Assembly (NCBI RefSeq): GCF_947259545.1
Contig: NZ_CAMYMK010000007.1
Location: 372,001-436,000, forward strand
Origin: an uncultured Marinobacter sp.
GTDB lineage: Bacteria > Pseudomonadota > Gammaproteobacteria > Pseudomonadales > Oleiphilaceae
Reading direction: 5' to 3'
Length of the DNA stretch: 64,000 bases
A program made the position numbers and the translations under genes. The notes below the pieces were generated by a model that ran no database searches, was not told the origin of the DNA, and saw only the letters and a list, made by a program, of their open reading frames with translations. Below are positions 47,865 to 55,429 of the stretch, in pieces. The stretch's first letter is position 1. Each line of letters opens with the position of its first letter.

Positions 47865-48853
47865 ATCTGGGTATCGTTGTTATCGATGGCGATGCCCGCT
47901 TCGTGTAATGCCTGCCGAACGGCCACCGGGGCCTCCTTGGTTGCTGACTGGAAAACCCGATGGCGTCGCCCGGGATCCATCATGTTGTAGCCAATAGCCT
48001 GCAAAACGTCGGTTGAGGGCTCCAGTCTGATGACCTGTTTTCCCGCGGATTGCAACAACGCTACTTCCCGGTCCACAATCCGCGTCATGTAACGACGCGC
48101 CACGCGTTCAATGCGCGCAAACAGTGACGGATTGGCCTCAATGGTGCGCGATGACATGGGCGCTACCACAATCACAACGTCGAGATCGCTGTCCGCCAGC
48201 AAATCCGCGGAGACGGGAGAGGTAATTCCGCCATCCAGATAAGTTCTGCCGCCTATCTCAACAGGTGGACACCAGGCAGGCACACCGTAGGAAGCGCATA
48301 CAGCATCGACCAGTGATGCATCTGGGGCGTCTGGACGACCGAAGCCCACACGCTCGCCACTGTCATTATCGACGGCCATGATCCAGCAGTTATCGTGCGG
48401 CGACCACTGGCCCTCCGGTACATGCGTATTAATCAGTTGCCGGAACGGTGTCATGTCGAACTGCCCCTGCGGCAGCACCCCACAGATGGCCGTTAATGGA
48501 GGCACTTCACCTCGCAATCCCTTTCTCAACAACGGTAACCCGGAAAACTGCAGCTTTGGCAATGGCGGATACCAGGGTCCCCAGGATGTATCGTGATTCC
48601 AGTCGCAACCGGAAGACTGGGATTTACTGCCCAGCGAGCCTTCCATCTCATCAATCGATACGCCTGTCGACAGCAGGGCAGCCAGCACTGCGCCTACAGA
48701 GGTTCCAACAAGGACATCCGCCGAACGAGCGTCCCAGGCGAGTTGTCGCTGCAATTCTGCCAGCACCGGGACCGACCAAGCTGCACCTGCGACCGCACCG
48801 CAACCCAGTGCCAGGCCGACTTTCTTATTGCTCAAACTAACATTGGAATTCAC
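47861..48853 (-). CDS. Patatin-like phospholipase
   Basis: This 330-residue patatin-fold hydrolase has the oxyanion loop ALGCGAVAGAAW, nucleophile Ser52 in LVGTSVGAV (GxSxG) and the catalytic Asp in TYLDGGITSP (DGG). It resembles bacterial RssA-type patatins. It should cleave acyl esters of phospholipids or similar. Its start lies two bases after the stop of the monooxygenase gene, so the two form an operon; hydrolysis of an ester made by the monooxygenase is an attractive but unproven link. Confidence 0.9.
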   Translation of the reverse strand: MNSNVSLSNKKVGLALGCGAVAGAAWSVPVLAELQRQLAWDARSADVLVGTSVGAVLAALLSTGVSIDEMEGSLGSKSQSSGCDWNHDTSWGPWYPPLPKLQFSGLPLLRKGLRGEVPPLTAICGVLPQGQFDMTPFRQLINTHVPEGQWSPHDNCWIMAVDNDSGERVGFGRPDAPDASLVDAVCASYGVPAWCPPVEIGGRTYLDGGITSPVSADLLADSDLDVVIVVAPMSSRTIEANPSLFARIERVARRYMTRIVDREVALLQSAGKQVIRLEPSTDVLQAIGYNMMDPGRRHRVFQSATKEAPVAVRQALHEAGIAIDNNDTQI

Positions 48854-48855
48854 GA

Positions 48856-50361
48856 TCAGTTTCCCCTTTGCTGGAAAGTGTAGGCATGCTTATCCCAGCG
48901 ACTCAGCAGTGATCGCATTTTCATGGTGTGCCAGGGGAAGCCCACGGAGTTCTTGCCATTGGCGTCCAGGTAATAACTGGAACATCCACCGGTATTCCAG
49001 ACCGTTGTTTGAAGCTCTTTCTGAACGACGGCGTTATACCGGCGCTGCACCTCCGGCCGAACATCGAAGCGGGCAATGTTTTTGCGGCGCATGTTCTTCA
49101 AGGTATCCATGATGTACTGGATCTGGGATTCGATAACGATGTACGCCGAGTTGTGACCGATACCCAGGTTCGGACCAAGCATCAGGAAGAAGTTGGGAAA
49201 CCCGCTGACAGTGGTGCCTTTGTAGGCTTCGGGGCTACCTTGCCATTTCTCCGCCAGGGTCTGGCCATCGGCGCCCGTTACCTGTTTAGCAATCGGTACA
49301 TCGGTCACGTGAAAACCAGTGGCCAGGATAATGACATCAACCTCGCGCTCACTACCGTCGCTACCCACTACCACGTTGCCACGAATTTCCTGGACGCCGG
49401 TGGCCAGCACTTCAACATTCTCTTTTGCCAGCGCAGGGTAGTAGTCATTCGACATCAACACCCGCTTACAGCCCATGGTGTAATCCGGGGTGAGCTTTTG
49501 GCGAAGATTTTCATCCTTGATGTAATAGCCAATATGGGCTTTCGCTATCCTCTGCGCCTGCTTGAGTATGGCCGGATAACGGAAACCAACCCCCATCAGT
49601 TCAAACGCGCTGTACAAGGTCTGACGCACGCCATTCAGCGCAAATGGCCATTGATACATCCGTTTCTCGAGCTTCGCCGTGGTGCGGTTAGGCTTTGGCA
49701 AAACCCATTGCGGCGTACGCTGGTAAACGATCAGTTCTTTGGTTAAGGGCTGGATTTCCGGGACAAACTGGATCGCTGACGCACCAGTTCCAATGACCGC
49801 GACCCGTTTCCCGGTCAGGTCAGCTTCATGATTCCAACGGGAAGAATGGAACCATTCCCCGGTATATTCCTGGAGCCCAGACAGCTCCGGAATGATGGGT
49901 TCGTGCAAGTAACCCACACAGGAAATCAATTTATTTGCGTAGCAGACTCCCTGTGCCGTTTTAACCTCCCACTGACAACGCTCCTCCAGCCAACGAGAAT
50001 GTTCAACTGGCGCCTTGAAGCGGATATAAGGTACCACTCCGTAGTGTTCTGCAGTGCGACGCACATAGGACAAAATTTCTGTCTGACCAGCAAAGGTGCG
50101 GCTCCAGGAAGGGTTCTGAGCAAAAGAGAACGAATAGAGTGCTGACGGCACATCGCATTCACAGCCAGGGTAGGTATTGTCGCGCCAGGTGCCGCCAAGG
50201 CCCGATGCTTTTTCCAGAACGACAAAGTCGCGGTTTCCGGACTCAAGCAATTTTATGGCTGCTCCTATGCCGCTGATTCCGGCTCCGATGATCAACACAT
50301 CATAAGTTCCAGGCACTGTACCTCGTGAATGTGGCGGGACTACTGCTTCAATGGCAGTCAT
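48856..50361 (-). CDS. Flavin-containing Baeyer-Villiger-type monooxygenase
   Basis: This 501-residue FAD/NADPH monooxygenase has FAD-binding VLIIGAGISGIGAAIKL (about 23-39), a BVMO-type fingerprint YTGEWFHSSRWNH (F-x-G-x3-H-x3-W with Tyr at the first position) and NADPH-binding VAVIGTGASAIQFVPEI directly after it. Further family motifs are GCECDVPSALYSFSF and ILATGFHVTD. It probably oxidises ketones to esters or lactones using NADPH and O2; the substrate is unknown. It leads the operon with a patatin-like hydrolase and is divergent from a TetR gene, with two matching palindromes between them. Confidence 0.93.
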   Translation of the reverse strand: MTAIEAVVPPHSRGTVPGTYDVLIIGAGISGIGAAIKLLESGNRDFVVLEKASGLGGTWRDNTYPGCECDVPSALYSFSFAQNPSWSRTFAGQTEILSYVRRTAEHYGVVPYIRFKAPVEHSRWLEERCQWEVKTAQGVCYANKLISCVGYLHEPIIPELSGLQEYTGEWFHSSRWNHEADLTGKRVAVIGTGASAIQFVPEIQPLTKELIVYQRTPQWVLPKPNRTTAKLEKRMYQWPFALNGVRQTLYSAFELMGVGFRYPAILKQAQRIAKAHIGYYIKDENLRQKLTPDYTMGCKRVLMSNDYYPALAKENVEVLATGVQEIRGNVVVGSDGSEREVDVIILATGFHVTDVPIAKQVTGADGQTLAEKWQGSPEAYKGTTVSGFPNFFLMLGPNLGIGHNSAYIVIESQIQYIMDTLKNMRRKNIARFDVRPEVQRRYNAVVQKELQTTVWNTGGCSSYYLDANGKNSVGFPWHTMKMRSLLSRWDKHAYTFQQRGN

Positions 50362-50397
50362 TGCGATTATCCTATGCTAAAGGTGTTCAAATTTCCG

Positions 50398-50413
50398 CAT
50401 ACGGTTTCGTATG
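50398..50413. promoter_or_regulatory. TetR-type operator 1
   Basis: CATACGGTTTCGTATG has perfect six-base arms around a four-base centre. It lies 37 bases before the monooxygenase start and is one of two nearly identical palindromes in this divergent region, centred exactly 32 bases apart (about three helical turns). It is very probably bound by the adjacent TetR regulator. Confidence 0.75.
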
Positions 50414-50429
50414 TGGACTAATCTGAACG

Positions 50430-50445
50430 CATACGGTATCGTATG
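50430..50445. promoter_or_regulatory. TetR-type operator 2
   Basis: CATACGGTATCGTATG shares its CATACG/CGTATG arms with operator 1 and differs only at one central base. It lies 30 bases before the tetR start, so binding here would autoregulate tetR while operator 1 controls the monooxygenase-patatin operon. Confidence 0.75.
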
Positions 50446-50474
50446 TCAATGGCTTATCGAGTAACGAACAAGGC

Positions 50475-51089
50475 ATGCGCATGACATCCTCAAAATCTGC
50501 ACCGTCTCGTGAAGCTGCCAAAAAGGCGAGCAAGGAAGCCCTGGTAAAATCCGCCATGGCGTTATTTCCCGTCAAGGGGTTGGACGTCAGTCTGGACGAC
50601 ATCTGCGCTCACGCCGGTTATACCCGGGGAGCCTTCTATGTGCATTTCAGGAACCGTGACGAGCTGACCTTTGAGGTCATGGGGCGGGTGGGGGAAGAGT
50701 GGCTGGATTCCATCTTTGAGGATGCCAGGGAGAAGGAGGGCGATCTGATAGGGCTAATGCAACGGTTCCTTGGCGAGCTGATGCGCGGGACCTATCCCAT
50801 TTCCCGCAACGGGATCAGGCCTTACCAATTGCTTGACGCTTGCGCCAGATCGCCCGCAATTCACGACCGTTATATAGAATTCGTGCGCGATAGCATTCGT
50901 CGCCTGGCCGTGTACGTCACCAACAGTCAGATGAAAAAGCAGATCAGGCCGGACCTGGATTCCGAGCAACTGGCTTCGATAATGATTACGGTCGTTATTG
51001 GGACACACACGCTGTACGACCTGGATTATCCCATCGATTTAGCGCGTACTTCTGCCACGCTGTTGCAGTTGTTGGCAGTTAACAACTAA
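50475..51089 (+). CDS. TetR family transcriptional regulator
   Basis: This 204-residue regulator has an N-terminal HTH (about 20-66, with VSLDDICAHAGYTRGAFYVHFRNRDEL) and a variable C-terminal ligand domain. It is divergent from the monooxygenase-patatin operon and flanked by twin 16-base palindromes, so it is the likely repressor of that operon and of itself. An in-frame ATG at 50481 is an equally possible start. The 3' end adjoins a broken ATP-grasp gene on the opposite strand, whose out-of-frame tail reads back into tetR. Confidence 0.92.
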   Translation: MRMTSSKSAPSREAAKKASKEALVKSAMALFPVKGLDVSLDDICAHAGYTRGAFYVHFRNRDELTFEVMGRVGEEWLDSIFEDAREKEGDLIGLMQRFLGELMRGTYPISRNGIRPYQLLDACARSPAIHDRYIEFVRDSIRRLAVYVTNSQMKKQIRPDLDSEQLASIMITVVIGTHTLYDLDYPIDLARTSATLLQLLAVNN

Positions 51090-51413
51090 ACCATTAGAAG
51101 GTGTCCCATCGACGCCTTCCGCCTTCAGCTTTTCGGCAATCTCCAGGGACCGGTCGTTCAGACGGATAAAGTCCCATGGGATAAAAGGTATCTTGTTTGC
51201 AGTACAGAAATCCGCAGCCCAATCCGGAGCAACAACTATATAGCGGCGGTCAAACTGTTGCGCAGCCTTGATCGCATTGACGCTCCAACCAAGCAGGGCG
51301 ATGTAACCTTTGCTTGGGTCCTTGGGAGTCTCGGTTCCTTTAACCGAGTCCATATCGGGGTCAAGCCAGGCTGCTACCTCTTTGGGTAACTCTTTCTCCG
51401 ATGCCATAGACAT
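51090..51413 (-). pseudogene. Truncated ATP-grasp family gene (5' part only)
   Basis: Starting at ATG 51413, with AAGGAG eight bases before it, about 100 residues resemble the pre-ATP-grasp N-terminal domain of carboxylate-amine ligase-type proteins. The visible segments are GYIALLGWSVNAIKAAQQFD, YIVVAPDWAADF and EIAEKLKAEGVDG. The protein then runs into sequence antisense to the tetR 3' end and stops at 51039, so the ATP-binding and catalytic domains are missing. The break lies near 51095-51115. The intact promoter side and ribosome site suggest the gene once worked, divergently from the large protein gene at 51664. Confidence 0.65.
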
Positions 51414-51440
51414 TTGATCTTCTCCTTGCTGGTTTACCCG

Positions 51441-51479
51441 GACAAACTGCGCCGACATTGGAGCGCACCAGACAAACTG
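51441..51479. repeat. Direct repeat in divergent promoter region
   Basis: GACAAACTG occurs at 51441-51449 and again at 51471-51479, exactly 30 bases apart, each followed by C/A-GCG-like bases. The pair lies in the 250-base gap between the truncated ATP-grasp gene and the large protein gene. It could be a regulator site; no regulator is identified. Confidence 0.35.
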
Positions 51480-51663
51480 AGCGTTGAGGAAATGTCGTTT
51501 AAAAAGGATCAAGACATCCCAACCATCAACCTCAATATAGTCACTCCGGTTACCAATGGAATCGAAAGCCCCGGTAGGTATCGTTTGCTTCTGAATTGTC
51601 TTAAGAGCATCTTTGGGTTTGGGCGATTCCAAATGGCACATTAAAACAGGCAAGGACGATATT

Positions 51664-53634
51664 GTGACTATTCCCGGTTCTGATCCAGATACCAACGCCT
51701 CTGTTGCGACGTTTGACGGGGCCCTGCAAGAGCTTGCGTTTGCTCGCCTGAGCGACCCTGCAGCGCCAAACACAAAGGTACTGGAAGCGGCACTTCACGT
51801 TATGGAAGCTCCCGACGGGCTGGACGCGTTGTACGCCCGAGTACCAGCTATCGAAGCCAAGGGCGTATTTACCCACAGTGACTGGGACCGGCCTGCCATT
51901 CTTCGGCCTGCACTGGCCGTGCGAACGTTACGCCAGGGAGCTCCGGCCTACACGGTCATCGAGGCCCTCAGTGAGCTTCGCCTGCTTGCCGTGGCCATGG
52001 GGGATTATCTCCACCCAGGGATTTCAGCGGAGCAGGCCAGACACTTCCTGACCCAGGTGACAGCACTGAACCTGGACCTGCTATCAGGCCAGATGAGCGA
52101 AGCGGATAGGGAGCGGCCACAGGGGCTAGGGCACATAGCCACTTCACTTTATCAGTACCTGCTCAACAGGCTGGGCTACGAGAGTATTCTCGACAGCCTG
52201 GTGGACGAAGTGCACCGTTTGCTGGCCCAGCGCCCGATACAAACGGACAGCATCAAGCAGATGGTCAGCCAGATTGCCAAATGCCTGTTTGATCCGGACA
52301 TCGAAACCTCGGGCATGGACAAAGCGGCGGGCCTTGTCAGCGCTTTGTTCGGTCCAACTACCGGCTGCCGTGATGACCCCGGCTTTGCCGTTTACGGCAA
52401 GCGCCTGGCCGCCATGGACGAAGTCGCACTAGCCGAAGAGGCGCAAGGATTTGCCATCAGGATGCACGAAACGGGCATGGTTTCACCTTATCACCCCATG
52501 CTGATACGGCACCTGCGTGGACACCGGGATGATCTGATACCTCTGGCTCTGGGCCTGAGTATTACCGGCAACGATGTGCTCCAATGCTACCGTCAGATTG
52601 TGCTCGAACTGATTGACCAGGTTGTTCATCCGGAAACCAGTCAGGCCGTTTATGGCCTGGCCATGTTCCTGGAGCGTGGCTCTCTTTTCACGCCGCCAGT
52701 GGCTTCAGCCCTGTGGCGGCAACTGGAACTGAAATTGAGCCAAGCCGCATCGGATAAACTGAGCGCGGTTTTCGGCAATGCGCACCCTCCGCGGGTGTTT
52801 TTGCTGGCCGGTGTACTGAGCCTTCTGGGACAGCCGCTGGGTGTTGGCCAGGGTAATAACCCGACTTGCCAGTCGGTCATCGGCCTTTCCATGTGGTCCT
52901 TCAACGATGTTGATTATCTGTTACAGCTGGTCGCTTGGGGTGCTCGTGATGACGATGTCATCATGCGTTTTGAGGGCCAACACATCAGATCGCAGCACCT
53001 GGAGGCAGGCCTTGCAAAAGAACCTCCAATCGATGTGGATCCGGTTTCATTGATTCTGGCGCCTCATCTTGACCGCATTTATCGCGAGATGGGGCGATTG
53101 TGCGGAGTACGCGAGGATGACCTGCACCGCTGGATCAACCCTGAGATGTATGGCTGGTGGGTAGGGCATGGTTTTCTCAGTGTCATTAGCCGGACAACAG
53201 GAAAGATCCATGATTATGACAATTTCATCCGCCATTTTTATCCCAGTTATCACCCTTATTACAACGGCAACATACCTGTCATCCATCCTCAACCTGCGGG
53301 TATCGCTGTCACTGACAGTGGAGGGCGCCTCGTTGGACGCCACGCCATAACCATCATCCGGGCCAATCTTGATCGTGTTGGCGAGATGCGCATCTACTTC
53401 TTCAATCCCAACAATGACAGCGGCCAGGATTGGGGCCAGGGTATCAACTGCTCAACAGAGAGTAATGGTGAGCGCCATGGCGAAGCATCGCTGCCGTTCG
53501 CTGAGTTTGCTTCACGTTTGTGTGTCTTTCATTACGATCCGAGGGAACTGGGGGACATTTCGGTGGTTCCTGAAACAGACGTTGACCGTGCCATAGAGCT
53601 TGGTCGCACCAGTTGGACCGCGAGTTATGAGTAA
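51664..53634 (+). CDS. Large hypothetical protein with predicted papain-like Cys/His/Asn residues
   Basis: This 656-residue cytoplasmic protein is not recognised. The first 400 residues look all-helical (repeated amphipathic segments such as LAVAMGDYLHPGISAEQARHF). The C-terminal 260 residues contain GNNPTCQS (Cys402), GRHAITII (His560) and YFFNPNNDSGQDWG (Asn581). The order and spacing are those of a papain-like or transglutaminase-like catalytic triad, although this is my inference and not a family match. GTG 51664 is chosen because AAGGA lies eight bases before it. There is no signal peptide. It diverges from a truncated ATP-grasp gene, suggesting a former two-gene system. Confidence 0.7.
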   Translation: MTIPGSDPDTNASVATFDGALQELAFARLSDPAAPNTKVLEAALHVMEAPDGLDALYARVPAIEAKGVFTHSDWDRPAILRPALAVRTLRQGAPAYTVIEALSELRLLAVAMGDYLHPGISAEQARHFLTQVTALNLDLLSGQMSEADRERPQGLGHIATSLYQYLLNRLGYESILDSLVDEVHRLLAQRPIQTDSIKQMVSQIAKCLFDPDIETSGMDKAAGLVSALFGPTTGCRDDPGFAVYGKRLAAMDEVALAEEAQGFAIRMHETGMVSPYHPMLIRHLRGHRDDLIPLALGLSITGNDVLQCYRQIVLELIDQVVHPETSQAVYGLAMFLERGSLFTPPVASALWRQLELKLSQAASDKLSAVFGNAHPPRVFLLAGVLSLLGQPLGVGQGNNPTCQSVIGLSMWSFNDVDYLLQLVAWGARDDDVIMRFEGQHIRSQHLEAGLAKEPPIDVDPVSLILAPHLDRIYREMGRLCGVREDDLHRWINPEMYGWWVGHGFLSVISRTTGKIHDYDNFIRHFYPSYHPYYNGNIPVIHPQPAGIAVTDSGGRLVGRHAITIIRANLDRVGEMRIYFFNPNNDSGQDWGQGINCSTESNGERHGEASLPFAEFASRLCVFHYDPRELGDISVVPETDVDRAIELGRTSWTASYE

Positions 53635-53755
53635 GTGGGTTGGCTCTAAAGGAGGGAGATTCCGAACTCAGCTGCACGCATCATATATCGTATTTAACAT
53701 AATATACATTATGCGCAGTTGTGGAAGAATCACGGCGCTGTCCGATGCCTTGATG

Positions 53756-53779
53756 TGGACGACCACAGAAAGTGCTAAA
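53756..53779 (-). repeat. Left 24-bp terminal inverted repeat
   Basis: Read on the minus strand this matches 56939-56962 at 22 of 24 bases (differences at positions 12 and 20). A degenerate copy of its inner part follows as a direct repeat: CCACAGAAAGTGCTAAA (53763-53779) and CCACAGGAAGTACTAAA (53786-53802), 15 of 17 identical. Such subterminal repeats are typical transposase-binding sites. Confidence 0.6.
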
Positions 53780-53818
53780 GAATAGCCACAGGAAGTACTA
53801 AATTCGTCGCCCACCTTT

Positions 53819-53932
53819 CTATATCCATGAGACTCCCAGTCGTTGCGAAACTTCGGCGACGGTATAGCCTCGCTCCAGCACTTGTCGGACTGCTTCATCT
53901 TTGAATTCCGGGGGGTAACGTTGGCTGCTCAT
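53819..53932 (-). pseudogene. IS3-family transposase OrfA remnant
   Basis: ATG 53932, preceded by AGGAGGAATTGTC, encodes MSSQRYPPEFKDEAVRQVLE and continues through YTVAEVSQRLGVS, the N-terminal HTH of IS3-type OrfA (HTH_Tnp_1). The frame leaves the family after about 35 residues and stops at 53819; OrfB is absent. A small hairpin, CCTATG/CATAGG (53943-53961), and a TGACCTGGCC end (minus strand, 53969-53960) lie just upstream, as expected for an IS terminus. Confidence 0.8.
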
Positions 53933-54225
53933 GACAATTCCTCCTATGCTCTAATCATAGGCCAGGTCAAAACCATCCGTGGAAACAGCGTAGAACCCCT
54001 TCGCACCCGGTCGTTCCTGGTCTGCACCAAGCAACCAATTCTCTCGGGCACGAGGCTCTCAGCCCAAACCCAGGCCCAAATTTTCGGTGTGCAGATCCCT
54101 TCTTTTTTCGTGGCCGTAAAATAACGAAAATACTTGTTTTGTTTTCAGGACCGAGGTGCTATAGCTCGTCAAGAGCCTCCCTGGGGTTGTCCTGGGGACG
54201 GTCGCGCCCTTGGGAGGGTGTTATC

Positions 54226-55410
54226 ATGAAAAGCACAGTTTTCTTTACCGCTGTTGCTGTAGGGATAGGCATCGCGGCTGGCCCGGCCACCGCAGAGATC
54301 CTGGCCATCATGAACTACGAGAGTAAGCCGGAAGGTCAACTCAAAAGTCTCAAGTTGTCGGGTGATGTGCCGCGAAGAGAGGGTCTGGCCATCATCGACG
54401 TCGATCCGGAGAGCCCGGACTTCGGGCGTATCATTTCGGATATCCCGATCGACCCCGCGACGGTCGCGCACCACATCTTCTACGACCGGACAATGAGCAA
54501 GGCATATATCACCGGCTTGCAGGAGCCACCGCTTCAGGTGCTCGATCTTACGAAGAATCCCTACCGTCTCTCCACGATCGAGACGCCGCCCTGCAAGGTG
54601 GCAGAGGACCTCATCCTGGATGAAGCGAACGAGCGCTGGTACCTGACCTGCATGGGGTCCGGCAAAGTGATCGTCGGTGACGTCGCGACCGACGAGGTGG
54701 TGGGTGAAATCGTTCTGCCGGGCACCTACCCGCATGGCCTGGCCGTCAATAGCGCGATCGACCGCATACTGGTGACCTCAACCATCACGCCAGATCTGAC
54801 CAGCCCTGATGAGTTCGTCTCGGTGGTACGTGCCTCCGATCTCCAGTCGCTTGGCAAGATTAAGATGTCGGATGCCGAGTCACCTTCCAAGGTCGCGCCC
54901 GTCGAGGTGTTCTTCGTGCCCGGCGCAGAGCCGGCGACAGCGATCGTGACCAATATGTTCGGACATACGCTCGAGGCGCTGGTCTGGGATGCGGACGCGC
55001 AGGAGTTTGATCGCGAGACGATCTTCGACTTCGCCAAGCAGGGTGCCAGCGTGCCGTTGGAGATCTACTTCAACAGCGACCAAAACCCTGATCGCATGTA
55101 TGTCACGACGGCGATGAAACCGGGTCATCTGCATATTTTCGATATCTCGGAAGGCCCGACGAAGCCTAAGCTCCTGAAGCAGGTTGCCACAGCGGACGGC
55201 GCTCACCACGTCGGATTCACGCCCGATTTTAAGTACGGGTTCGTCCAAAACTCGTTCATCAACTTGCCGGACATGAGCGACGGCTCAGTTTCGGTGGTGG
55301 ATCTCGAAAGCGGCGAGGTGATCGCTTCAATGGATACTCTAAAGAATGCCGGGTTCAATCCGAACTCGCTCACCCTCCTGCCGGAGTGGAACCACTTGGC
55401 AGGCCACTAG
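54226..55410 (+). CDS. Exported YncE-like beta-propeller protein
   Basis: This 394-residue protein has a signal peptide (residues 1-22, ending PATAE) and a seven-bladed beta-propeller pattern of the YVTN/YncE kind, with repeats such as VSVVRASDLQSLGKI, HLHIFDISEGPTKPKLL and GSVSVVDLESGEVIASM. The blades begin with the usual D-x-x-t/s-g-e-v-v form (VGDVATDEVVGEIVL). ATG 54226 follows GGGAGGG. It lies 19 bases before the membrane protein gene, within the cassette, and may be a periplasmic partner of it. The 250 bases upstream hold no clear promoter. The ligand is unknown. Confidence 0.8.
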   Translation: MKSTVFFTAVAVGIGIAAGPATAEILAIMNYESKPEGQLKSLKLSGDVPRREGLAIIDVDPESPDFGRIISDIPIDPATVAHHIFYDRTMSKAYITGLQEPPLQVLDLTKNPYRLSTIETPPCKVAEDLILDEANERWYLTCMGSGKVIVGDVATDEVVGEIVLPGTYPHGLAVNSAIDRILVTSTITPDLTSPDEFVSVVRASDLQSLGKIKMSDAESPSKVAPVEVFFVPGAEPATAIVTNMFGHTLEALVWDADAQEFDRETIFDFAKQGASVPLEIYFNSDQNPDRMYVTTAMKPGHLHIFDISEGPTKPKLLKQVATADGAHHVGFTPDFKYGFVQNSFINLPDMSDGSVSVVDLESGEVIASMDTLKNAGFNPNSLTLLPEWNHLAGH

Positions 55411-55429
55411 GAGACGCACGGGGTGCAGG

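Noticed and set aside
51414..51773. Upstream extension of the truncated ATP-grasp frame into 120 more residues
   Set aside because: It has no family resemblance, overlaps the large protein gene in antisense, and AAGGAG plus ATG 51413 give a clear start.
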